IMG/VR virus record: IMGVR_UViG_3300007541_000195
Coordinates: 1-25,236 of that record
Length of the DNA: 25,236 nucleotides
DNA from: a virus
Reading direction: 5' to 3' (one strand)
The notes under the pieces were generated by a model. That model ran no database searches and was not told where the DNA came from. It worked only from the letters and a program-made list of their open reading frames with translations. Each line of letters begins with the position of its first letter. The first letter of the stretch is position 1. Shown here piece by piece: positions 8,504 to 15,930 of this stretch. The position numbers were made by a program, and so were the translations under genes.

Positions 8504-9319
8504 ATGGATACACGAATTGACTTTGAAACTGCCAAAAAATTCGATCAGCTTGAAAAAGTAGATTGGCCTACAAGATACGGCAATTTTCAATTTTACGTAA
8601 GAAAGGGTCTCACCGAAGTTCAATATAACGTCGGTCAAAATTTTTCAAGAGGACCAAACAGCGGTGAGTATATTTACCCATTTGTTTCTCCTAGAATCGG
8701 GCCTGCAATGAATTTGAACGAAGTTCTAAATCATGAAGATACGTGGATGGATATTGGTGGCCATCTAGGACTGTTTGCAATTCGTTTTGCTGCTCAATTT
8801 CCAAAAATCAAAAGAATCGTTTCATACGAAGCTCTTCCACATAATGTATCATTTGCGGTTGAAAATCTCAAACTGAATGCAGTTGATGACCGTTGCGAAA
8901 TGGTACAAAAAGCTATCGTGCCTAATCATGAACCTGAGATTGAATTCTTTATTTCATCGGATTCAGGAAAGCACTCAATTCTTCCGGTTCGAGGCCGTGA
9001 TAATATCAAGGTACCTGCAGTAAATATCAATGATGCTATCAAAGAAAATGGCGTAACTGCGATTAAGATGGATGTTGAGGGGGCCGAATACGATCTAATC
9101 AAAGCAGTTGATGATTGGTCAAACATTCGTGTTGCGATCATTGAATGGCATTTCAACGCAATGAAGTCGCTTAAGCCTGGTGTAGAGAACTCACGAGTGA
9201 ACATGTTCAATGAGATCATGGACATCATGAAAGCTAACTTTGACACCATTCGAGTTATTCCAGGTATAGAGCACAAGAAGACGTTTATCACTCACTTTGC
9301 GGCTATTAAAACAAAATGA
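8504..9319 (+). CDS. FkbM-family SAM-dependent methyltransferase
   Basis: Class I methyltransferase of the FkbM type, enzymes that usually O-methylate sugars or similar hydroxyl groups. The SAM-binding motif MDIGGHLG is at 82-89, the acidic second-strand motif YEALPHN at 108-114, and the family hallmark IKMDVEGAE at 187-195. At 271 aa it has the usual length plus an N-terminal extension of about 75 residues. It starts at ATG 8504 after a terminator-promoter junction, and its stop overlaps the start of the DNA glycosylase (ATGA). A putative glycosyltransferase follows three genes later, so methylation of a glycan (on virion, cell surface or hypermodified DNA) is the most natural guess. The substrate cannot be read from sequence. 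Confidence 0.88.
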   Translation: MDTRIDFETAKKFDQLEKVDWPTRYGNFQFYVRKGLTEVQYNVGQNFSRGPNSGEYIYPFVSPRIGPAMNLNEVLNHEDTWMDIGGHLGLFAIRFAAQFPKIKRIVSYEALPHNVSFAVENLKLNAVDDRCEMVQKAIVPNHEPEIEFFISSDSGKHSILPVRGRDNIKVPAVNINDAIKENGVTAIKMDVEGAEYDLIKAVDDWSNIRVAIIEWHFNAMKSLKPGVENSRVNMFNEIMDIMKANFDTIRVIPGIEHKKTFITHFAAIKTK

Positions 9320-9756
9320 TTGTAACTGAAAGCCCATATAGACTTTTGCAAGAGATATACAACGAGCATCCATGGAGGATGCTCGTTTGTTGTATAATGT
9401 TAAATTGCACAAATCGAAAACAAGTAGATCGTGTGCGATTTAATTTCTTTGAAAAATATCCATGCCCAGTGAAAGCCGTGCTTGCGGATACGTCTGAGAT
9501 GGCCGAGGTCATTGAACATCTTGGATTTAAAACAAAAAGGACAGCTACCTTAATTCGATTTTCAGAAGAATTCCTAAATAAGGATTGGACTGAGCCAATT
9601 GAACTGCATGGGATAGGAAAATATGGGCAGGACTCTTGGGAGATATTTCAAAAAAGTAATCTTGCGGTGGAACCAACTGATGGCGTGTTAAAGAAATATT
9701 TAGAATGGGCAAAACAACAATCTGTGTGTCCAATTAAAATAACTGATTTTGCATGA
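9316..9756 (+). CDS. MBD4-like HhH-GPD DNA glycosylase
   Basis: Single-domain DNA glycosylase closely resembling the C-terminal catalytic domain of eukaryotic MBD4 (mismatch T/U glycosylase). Shared landmarks are HPWRML near 18-23, LNCT (29-32, like LNRT in MBD4), the helix-hairpin-helix ELHGIGKYG (96-104) and the catalytic-Asp region VEPTDGVLKKY with Asp122 in the expected place. There is no C-terminal four-Cys iron-sulfur motif as in endonuclease III or MutY. At 146 aa it is about the size of the bare catalytic domain. It presumably removes T, U or a modified pyrimidine from DNA. Start overlaps the methyltransferase stop and stop overlaps the next small gene. The N-terminal coding region contains an 11-bp perfect inverted repeat. 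Confidence 0.85.
   Translation: MIVTESPYRLLQEIYNEHPWRMLVCCIMLNCTNRKQVDRVRFNFFEKYPCPVKAVLADTSEMAEVIEHLGFKTKRTATLIRFSEEFLNKDWTEPIELHGIGKYGQDSWEIFQKSNLAVEPTDGVLKKYLEWAKQQSVCPIKITDFA
9361..9387 (+). repeat. 11-bp perfect inverted repeat inside the glycosylase gene
   Basis: AACGAGCATCC (9361-9371) and GGATGCTCGTT (9377-9387) flank a 5-nt loop and are followed by TTGTTGT and a TATAAT box at 9393-9398. It looks like an intragenic terminator or attenuator hairpin next to a promoter-like element. Confidence 0.7.
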
Positions 9757-9926
9757 GAGATGCAACAAATATTAAAGACCTAAAATTTGAAGTGAATGGT
9801 CATCCAGCTAAAGCAAGCGATGTATGGCTCTCTCAAAATGGAGAATACTTCGTTTCATTAAACTACAACAAACTTTGGCTGAACGTGCATATTAATGATC
9901 TTAAAAATTACATAAAAGAAAAATGA
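9753..9926 (+). CDS. Small hypothetical protein (57 aa)
   Basis: This short frame has ATGA overlaps with both neighbours (ATG 9753 within the glycosylase stop; stop 9924-9926 overlapping the next ATG at 9923), which strongly supports it as a real gene in a translationally coupled chain. It starts MRDATNIKDLKFEVNGHPAK and ends NDLKNYIKEK, with a central Tyr/Trp-rich beta-like part. No family recognised. Confidence 0.7.
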   Translation: MRDATNIKDLKFEVNGHPAKASDVWLSQNGEYFVSLNYNKLWLNVHINDLKNYIKEK

Positions 9927-10219
9927 ATAAGTACTACGCTCGAAAAAAGGATGGTGAGATTCTTGTTAAAAATGATAATGGCACATATAGCTTCATTAGC
10001 TCTCTAAAACTGAATAGTATTTCTCAATACCCAGCAGAAGCTATCGTGAATAATCCTAATTTTATGCCGATACTTGAATCAGATTTTCCTACGATGGAAG
10101 CGCGTAGTGAACAATATTACGCGTTCTTATCTTGGCATACTCGGAGCGATGGCCATGGTGGAATAAAGGGAGGAACCTTTGAGGAATGGTTAAAACTAAC
10201 TAATCAGACTAAAATATAA
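9923..10219 (+). CDS. Small hypothetical protein (98 aa)
   Basis: Starts by ATGA overlap with the 57-aa gene. The N-terminus (YYARKKDGEILVKNDNGTYSF) looks like a small beta hairpin. The C-terminus contains an aromatic and Gly/His-rich stretch (WHTRSDGHGGIKGGTFEEWL). No recognised domain. Part of the methyltransferase-glycosylase-glycosyltransferase operon, so possibly an accessory factor. Confidence 0.7.
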   Translation: MNKYYARKKDGEILVKNDNGTYSFISSLKLNSISQYPAEAIVNNPNFMPILESDFPTMEARSEQYYAFLSWHTRSDGHGGIKGGTFEEWLKLTNQTKI

Positions 10220-10225
10220 GAGACT

Positions 10226-11308
10226 ATGAAGGCACTATACGCATATTTCGGTTTACTTGAACTACATACTATTGACTCTCCAGGACACTCTTTATACCAG
10301 CTTGGATTAATGGATCAACTTGCCGTTCAATTCTCAATAAAAAAGTTCGATTTCTATTCATATTATCCAAAGGAATTAATCGAAGACCATATCGCATCGA
10401 ACATCTTTCCTTCTACTCAGCTGGGAGAAATATTTGAAGAGACTCGAAATGAGTTAATCGAGCAATATGCTCTTGATCTAAATAATGTATTAGATAACGT
10501 CGTTGCCAAGAAATACGATAAACTTTTCCTAAAGGCTAGATTTAGAAATCTTTCTACACTATCTAAAAAATGGAAAGATGCGCTGGCTTTTGAAACGATA
10601 ATCGATACTGCAGTCGGGGCTGGCTATTCAAAGGATCAAATAATCATATTGGATACAGATCTTTCATTGACTGAAAAATTTGTTAATGACTATCGAGAAA
10701 AGATAACTATTTTGACTCCGTCGATTGATATTCCTGGAATATCTGAACGCTTTCTTAAAAAGTGCGTCGATTCTAATTTAAGTAACTACGAAACGCTTAA
10801 AAATAGAAAAGGATTAGGAATAGTATTTTATGGCAACATAAATACTTCTTCATACAAGTCAGGTAACTCAAAAACTAAACTCTTACCTGAGATCTTATTT
10901 CAACTTAGCGGAGATGGCGTGTTGGGTCAACTTCTTGGAGAATTAACGATCATTTCTAAACCCGCCGATGCTCTTGGTTTCATGTCAGAATCTTCAAAAA
11001 ACATAAACAGGTGCGATCGGCCTCGAATATGGGATTGTCTTGAAAGGGATACCGTGATGCTTAATATCACCAAAGACAAGTACGACACGACTAAATTTAT
11101 TCCAGCTAGAATATATGAAGCCTTAATATTTGGCCTTATTCCAGTTTCATATAAGTTTGATTGGCTGTGTCCGGCTTTTTCATTCAATAATACTGAAGAC
11201 TTGGTCGAGATATTGAAATATCTTGATGAATGTTCAATTGACGACCTTAAGGGTGCATATACTCATTTCGTTAATAGTTATTTAGAGCACAGCTTGCGAG
11301 ATAAATAA
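10226..11308 (+). CDS. Probable GT-B-type glycosyltransferase
   Basis: Likely glycosyltransferase. The C-terminal part (about 270-345) carries the pattern of GT-B nucleotide-sugar-binding domains: MLNITKDKYDTTKFIPARIYEALIFGLIPVSYK-type sequence at 278-310, with Glu298 at the usual acidic position and G303-LIPVS following, then the downstream FSFNNTEDLVEIL element. The N-terminal half (1-200) is consistent with the acceptor domain but shows no diagnostic motif. At 360 aa the length is normal. Last gene of the accessory operon, and its final codons GAT AAA TAA are also the next late promoter. Acceptor unknown: DNA base, virion glycan and host surface are all possible. A CgeB-like assignment is a reasonable alternative. 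Confidence 0.6.
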   Translation: MKALYAYFGLLELHTIDSPGHSLYQLGLMDQLAVQFSIKKFDFYSYYPKELIEDHIASNIFPSTQLGEIFEETRNELIEQYALDLNNVLDNVVAKKYDKLFLKARFRNLSTLSKKWKDALAFETIIDTAVGAGYSKDQIIILDTDLSLTEKFVNDYREKITILTPSIDIPGISERFLKKCVDSNLSNYETLKNRKGLGIVFYGNINTSSYKSGNSKTKLLPEILFQLSGDGVLGQLLGELTIISKPADALGFMSESSKNINRCDRPRIWDCLERDTVMLNITKDKYDTTKFIPARIYEALIFGLIPVSYKFDWLCPAFSFNNTEDLVEILKYLDECSIDDLKGAYTHFVNSYLEHSLRDK

Positions 11309-11325
11309 TAAGAAAGCACTCGCAA
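11294..11325 (+). promoter_or_regulatory. Late promoter GATAAATAA in a start-sequestering inverted repeat
   Basis: The late box (11300-11308) overlaps the preceding gene's Asp-Lys-stop codons. TTGCGAG (11294-11300) pairs perfectly with CTCGCAA (11319-11325), which ends one base before ATG 11327. The 18-nt loop holds the promoter, so RNA initiated at the late promoter would lack the left arm. Confidence 0.75.
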
Positions 11326-11326
11326 C

Positions 11327-13198
11327 ATGCGCCACATCGCTAGTTATGAAACGAATGAGCAATCTGTCGCTCTAATCAATACATATTTCTCAGAATATTC
11401 CCAAATTTTTGAGAATGCAGTATCCATTCCAGCGATACGCGCTGAATTGAGATTTATTGATAAAATTGAACAGTGTTTACCTAAGGATGAAGTATTTGAC
11501 TTCCACTTTGATACTATACTTAATAAAGGAGGAAAAGCAATCTCAGAATATTACTCGAGCCTTTCTGGTAAAAACTCCCAGTTCATTAATGATATCAAAA
11601 AGCATTTTACTAGCGATCAACTAGGGATCCTCAATGAGGCTATTTCTGAATTAAAGGAAGTATTACATGGTCTAACCTTTAATCAATTAAATGAACAGGT
11701 GGCCGGGCAGGCATCCGACATCTTATCGGATATTCGACGTCGTTTACCTGAATTAAGCAAAACGCCACCATCCATTAAAGGTTCTGCAACAAATGATGCT
11801 ATTTCTACTCCAGAAGAATTCGATAAAGCTATTGCTGGCGAAGGATACACTCCTCAGGAGGGAGGAGTTCTTAACTTTCTAAAGCAGCTTTGGAACCTTC
11901 TTTCTGAGGACGGCTCTCCACTTGGGATACTCCATCTTGTTCTTGATTTAGTTGGCCTATTTGATTTTGTTGGAATCGGCGTCATTGCAGATGTTTTAAA
12001 TGCGATCATCTACTTCATTCGAGCCGGTGTTGATGACAAAGAACGTCGAGGCGAATTTATGTTACTTGGAGCAATATCATTGATTGCTGGAGTTATTCCA
12101 GTTGCAGGCGATGTCCTTAAGGCTCTAAAACCTGCTGCTCGAGGAATGTCAAAAGTAATGATCGAAACCATTGCACATGGAAGCAAAGGGGGAGTAGAAG
12201 TTCTTGCAAAACTTCCACCTAAAGAAGCCGCAAAAAGCCTGCAAGGTTTACGATTCATCGGTAAAAATATCGGACCTGCTTTTGCAAAGGCTACTAATCT
12301 ATTAAGTAAATTTTTCGATACGTTTTTAGCAAAAGTAGTCGGATGGGTCCCATTCATCGGTAAACCGCTAAAATCATTTTTTGAAGGTATCGGAAAGACT
12401 TTTTCCAAAATGGCAGATACTTTTGATAACTTTGGAAAAAACTTTGCTAAGACTGAGGCCGAATATATCGAAATGACAATCAAGGGCGCCAATAAGTCTA
12501 TCGAAAAGGCAGTCAAGGCCGGTGGAAAGCTTGAGGTAGACGCTGCTGGAAAATCAGTAGAGGTCTTTAGTAAATCGGGTAGATCCTTAGGCACATATCC
12601 AGTTGATGTATTAACAGATCCAAAGGTATGGAATAAAAAGGCTCCAGGTATGTGGAAAATGGACGCACCTACTCCTACCCAGGCGGCTAGATATACGAAC
12701 GGTATAATTAATGGCGCGCCGATTCTATCAATGGGCCTTGCTAAACTTGCCGGTAAAAATATAAAACGAGTGGCCAGATTGACATCCTTTGTTGGAAAAC
12801 AAATCATTAAATTAACGACTGGAGACGATTGGCAGTCGGCCGGTCATACTGAATCTGAAGCTGAATATTATGGAAGTGCCGCTTTTTGTGAATGGATTCA
12901 TAATGAGCTTAAAAAAGAAAAAGAGGAAACTGGAGCAACTTATGTTCCTGCTCTAATTCTAGATGGAAATGATAAAGAGACATTCGATCGTGTGGTCAAA
13001 TATCAAAATAATTATGCAAAATTATTTGGCCAACCGACGATTATTCCAGTGATCAAAGAAAAAGCCGACGCTAAGACTCAAAAAGAATTTGATGAATTCA
13101 TGGATGCCATTAAAAATGGAGCAAAGTCCAATGAAAACAAAAATGTGTCTGAATCGCTGCGACTCAGACACATAATCTCATTTTCAGATTTTAAGTAA
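11327..13198 (+). CDS. Large hydrophobic protein with pre-toxin-like helices and tag-like termini (623 aa)
   Basis: No close family recognised. Residues about 200-265 form a hydrophobic helical block (LVGLFDFVGIGVIADVLNAI, then ISLIAGVIPVAGDVLKAL) that strongly resembles the hydrophobic pre-toxin segments found before toxin domains in polymorphic toxins. More Gly/Ala/Lys amphipathic helices follow to about 400, then a globular C-terminal region (about 400-600). The N-terminus (MRHIASYETNE|QS) and last 14 residues (after VSE609, ending RHIISFSDFK) both resemble prohead-targeting tags. I infer an internal head protein possibly injected with DNA and inserting into membranes. Expressed from a late promoter, it ends 2 nt from the convergent 529-aa gene. 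A toxin or pore activity is inference. Confidence 0.65.
   Translation: MRHIASYETNEQSVALINTYFSEYSQIFENAVSIPAIRAELRFIDKIEQCLPKDEVFDFHFDTILNKGGKAISEYYSSLSGKNSQFINDIKKHFTSDQLGILNEAISELKEVLHGLTFNQLNEQVAGQASDILSDIRRRLPELSKTPPSIKGSATNDAISTPEEFDKAIAGEGYTPQEGGVLNFLKQLWNLLSEDGSPLGILHLVLDLVGLFDFVGIGVIADVLNAIIYFIRAGVDDKERRGEFMLLGAISLIAGVIPVAGDVLKALKPAARGMSKVMIETIAHGSKGGVEVLAKLPPKEAAKSLQGLRFIGKNIGPAFAKATNLLSKFFDTFLAKVVGWVPFIGKPLKSFFEGIGKTFSKMADTFDNFGKNFAKTEAEYIEMTIKGANKSIEKAVKAGGKLEVDAAGKSVEVFSKSGRSLGTYPVDVLTDPKVWNKKAPGMWKMDAPTPTQAARYTNGIINGAPILSMGLAKLAGKNIKRVARLTSFVGKQIIKLTTGDDWQSAGHTESEAEYYGSAAFCEWIHNELKKEKEETGATYVPALILDGNDKETFDRVVKYQNNYAKLFGQPTIIPVIKEKADAKTQKEFDEFMDAIKNGAKSNENKNVSESLRLRHIISFSDFK
13144..13172. 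terminator. Hairpin inside the 3' end of the 623-aa gene at the convergent junction
   Basis: TGTGTCTGA (13144-13152) and TCAGACACA (13164-13172) form a perfect 9-bp stem. Inside it TCG/CGA gives three more pairs after one mismatch. It lies 26 nt before two convergent stop codons and may limit read-through between them, although no T run follows. Confidence 0.5.
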
Positions 13199-13200
13199 TC

Positions 13201-14790
13201 TTATTTCTCCTTTTTAATTCTTTCTCTTATTTTCTTGATAATGGGTTTATATTCGTTACCTTCTCCGGTACATGCCGTCCAGTAGGCCTTTGCGAATATT
13301 GAAATATCTCCTCCAAGCTCATCGTTAATCACATCATAAACGTTCATGTTAGCATCGATCTTTCGATATTCAACGCTGAGATCCTTGGCTGCAGTTGGAA
13401 CAAGGCCCGTGATGAGAAGAGCAATCATACACTCTTCTTGATCTGTGGTATTTCCAAATATACCGCTACCGTTTTTTAAATTAAGAAGTAATGAAGCTAG
13501 GTCTTGAGAAACCATGTTTTTCATGTTTTCTATCTGTTTTGTAGGGTCCGCTGCGAGAGTATCATACCATCCCATCATTTCAGCGCCCTTTGCACCAAGA
13601 CCGGCAGATGGATCACCGGTGCCTGTAACTGCACCGCTTTGACCTATATCGCTTACCTTTTTGGCAGCAAGAAGCCCAGCTGCGGATAACGTCTTTTGTG
13701 CTCTTTGTGGATCCACGAGTTGTATAAACTTATCATGACCGACTGTGAAAACATTCTTAGTTCCGCCCATGGCCTGTAGTTTAACTCCCTGTTCAGTGAC
13801 GCCTAGCACCTTATGATTAATGTACTTTGAACCGTGCTTGTATTTAATAACCTTTCCTGTCTTAATACCTGCTTTTCCTAATGATGATAATCGAGTCACA
13901 GCCGGCAATTTATTAAATTTGTTAGCGAACGGTATCAGTTTTGAAACTGCTCGAGTCGCCCTACCGAGTGCAGCCGACCCCTTTGCAGCGGCGACTCCGG
14001 CTTTAGTTGATTTTGCAGCCTTAGCCGCCGCGTCAGCAATTTTTGCTCCTCTTAAACCTGAAGCAAATGCAGCGGATCCACCGACTGTAACTAGTATAAG
14101 TGCAACATCTCCAAGTATGGTCCACGGATTCAATCCCCTCCATACAGATTGTTCAATGTTTTGTCTAAATGCATTAAGCGCAGTTACCTCAGCATATCCG
14201 GAAAATTCTTCTTCTAAGAAATCTTTGATAGACTGTCCAAATCTTTCTGAAAAAACTTCAGAAAGTTTTTCAAAATACATTCCTGGATCTACTCCCTTTT
14301 CCGCAGCAATCTCAGTAATTGCTCCCAAGACGCCTACGATCGTTTCTTCATCAGTACCTGCATCTTCACCGCCTCCACTAAAGAAGCTTCCGATCGATCC
14401 GATTATTCCACGTTCATTCCAAGCAGTTCCTTCTCCTCCTGATTTTAAAATACCTGCAGCAACTTCAAGATCAATATCTCCCCATAAGAACTCCTCATTC
14501 ATAACCCACATAAAAAACTTTGGATTATTTGCATCGCTCTTATCTATTTTTACATAGATTTCATCTTGTTCAGGGATTCCATATTTTTCTTTGTCGATAT
14601 CTAATGATTTGAACGTATATTCTCCGTCTCTATACTTTGAGAATTTCTCAGCAAGATCTAAAATTAAATCATCATCGGATAGATAATCCTTAAGTCTTTC
14701 TTGAAGATCTTGTGATATCATGGCAGATTGTTCATTAACTGAAAGAACTGTCATTAAATTATGATTTTTATTGGCAAACATCTGTCCCAT
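13201..14790 (-). CDS. Large hydrophobic protein, probable internal virion protein (529 aa)
   Basis: No family recognised. The layout parallels the convergent 623-aa protein: a tag-like N-terminus (TVLSVNE20|QS), an acidic globular part (about 30-210), a strongly hydrophobic segment (about 223-245, ILGDVALILVTVGGSAAF), a long Ala/Lys/Gly amphipathic region (250-310), and a small beta domain (about 310-365). The start at 14790 lies 2 nt after the stop of the minus-strand 359-aa gene, so the two form one unit from the late promoter at 15889-15897. VNE|QS closely matches TNE|QS of the 623-aa protein. A packaged, membrane-active ejection protein is inferred. A tape-measure role is less likely because of its small size. 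Confidence 0.65.
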   Translation of the reverse strand: MGQMFANKNHNLMTVLSVNEQSAMISQDLQERLKDYLSDDDLILDLAEKFSKYRDGEYTFKSLDIDKEKYGIPEQDEIYVKIDKSDANNPKFFMWVMNEEFLWGDIDLEVAAGILKSGGEGTAWNERGIIGSIGSFFSGGGEDAGTDEETIVGVLGAITEIAAEKGVDPGMYFEKLSEVFSERFGQSIKDFLEEEFSGYAEVTALNAFRQNIEQSVWRGLNPWTILGDVALILVTVGGSAAFASGLRGAKIADAAAKAAKSTKAGVAAAKGSAALGRATRAVSKLIPFANKFNKLPAVTRLSSLGKAGIKTGKVIKYKHGSKYINHKVLGVTEQGVKLQAMGGTKNVFTVGHDKFIQLVDPQRAQKTLSAAGLLAAKKVSDIGQSGAVTGTGDPSAGLGAKGAEMMGWYDTLAADPTKQIENMKNMVSQDLASLLLNLKNGSGIFGNTTDQEECMIALLITGLVPTAAKDLSVEYRKIDANMNVYDVINDELGGDISIFAKAYWTACTGEGNEYKPIIKKIRERIKKEK

Positions 14791-14792
14791 TG

Positions 14793-15872
14793 TTATTTTT
14801 CTCCACCTAATGTTTTTTGAATAGCTTTTCTTAATTCTCCCATTGCGTACTCGCGATCGTCAGTATCGGACGCACGTGAAGCAACTGATTCTGAGTCGTC
14901 TTGTGGAAATATTGAAGTTCCGTCTTTATAGAAAAGCATTCTTCTTAAATTATCAGAATTGATTATAGTAGACTTATATTCGTCTTCAAATGTTTTTATT
15001 TGCTGATCTCGAAAATCTTTATCTGTAAACATTCGATGAATAAATTTACGATCAGTGGCATTGTATATAGTACCATCTGTATATAAATTCGCATTCACTT
15101 TCTTTGAAATTGCAGTGTCACGTGATGTATTATCTAAAGCCGTGTCCCAAAAAATAGTATATTCACCATTTTCTCCAGAGGACGTGTGCGTAATCTCTCC
15201 ATTTGGATCACTACCGTCTTGAGTAGTTGCCTTTAGTTTATCATCAGCCGTGAACTCCATCAAGTATATTTTACTATTAGTTCGCATAGTATAAAGGAAC
15301 TTTTTACCAATTACGCTTGAATCTTCTATTTCAGTTGGAGCAGCAGTGGGCTCAGTAACGGTCGACTCGGGATCTTCAAGTTGAGTATTAGTAAGAAGAG
15401 TTTGAGCTAGGGAAAGAGCAGTTGCCGCATCTTTCGATGCTCCCTTAAATTTATTTTCATCTACAAATCTTTCTGATTGTGCGATTGATGGATATAGAGG
15501 CTTATTTTCTGCATCCAGCCTAGGCTCAACCGAAAATTGTATCTTTTGGACTTCTCTGGCTCCTCCGGATTTATCTTTACGTACAAGATAAACGATTAAG
15601 CTTTTTTCAAAAAATGCAGGAGAGAGCTGTCCAATTTGCGAAGTAAATGCCGGTTCTGAATTAAAGAATGCAATTATTGCTTCTTCTCCAGCTGGGGTCA
15701 ACTTTGAATTAGAATCTAGAACATCTAAATCATTGACTATTTTGATTATGAATTTTTCCTTCGATTGTACTCTATATTTAACTTTTTGCGTTTTACCGTT
15801 GACAGTCAATATCTCTTTTCCTCGAGCAACTGCCTCGTTCAAGCGGCTCCATGAACTAAAAGATCGAATCAT
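14793..15872 (-). CDS. Tagged probable internal head protein (359 aa)
   Basis: No family recognised. The frame is open to 15947, but ATG 15872 is chosen because it lies 16 nt after a perfect late-promoter box and gives an N-terminus, MIRSFSSWSRLNE|A, that matches the prohead-targeting pattern with cleavage after Glu13, the same position as in the Nudix protein. The rest has a possible N-terminal globular domain (about 15-130), an Ala/Thr/Pro-Glu linker (about 165-195) and a beta-rich domain (about 197-330) with many Asp/Thr. First gene of the minus-strand pair. Function unknown, with virion interior as the inferred location. Confidence 0.7.
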   Translation of the reverse strand: MIRSFSSWSRLNEAVARGKEILTVNGKTQKVKYRVQSKEKFIIKIVNDLDVLDSNSKLTPAGEEAIIAFFNSEPAFTSQIGQLSPAFFEKSLIVYLVRKDKSGGAREVQKIQFSVEPRLDAENKPLYPSIAQSERFVDENKFKGASKDAATALSLAQTLLTNTQLEDPESTVTEPTAAPTEIEDSSVIGKKFLYTMRTNSKIYLMEFTADDKLKATTQDGSDPNGEITHTSSGENGEYTIFWDTALDNTSRDTAISKKVNANLYTDGTIYNATDRKFIHRMFTDKDFRDQQIKTFEDEYKSTIINSDNLRRMLFYKDGTSIFPQDDSESVASRASDTDDREYAMGELRKAIQKTLGGEK

Positions 15873-15888
15873 TTGAATAGCTTTATTT

Positions 15889-15911
15889 TTATTTATCTGA
15901 TCGATAAATAA
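15889..15911. promoter_or_regulatory. Divergent palindromic pair of late promoters
   Basis: Minus-strand GATAAATAA (15897 to 15889) and plus-strand GATAAATAA (15903 to 15911) sit back to back, 5 bp apart, forming one imperfect palindrome. They lie 16 nt and 19 nt before the ATGs at 15872 (minus) and 15931 (plus). Confidence 0.8.
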
Positions 15912-15930
15912 CAAAAAGCTTGATTCTAAT

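Noticed and set aside
12010-12807. 265-aa open frame on the minus strand
   Set aside because: Antisense shadow of the 623-aa gene, with no promoter and composition typical of reverse-frame translation.
13820-14557. 245-aa open frame on the plus strand
   Set aside because: Shadow of the minus-strand 529-aa gene, low-complexity Ala/Pro/Ser, no start context.
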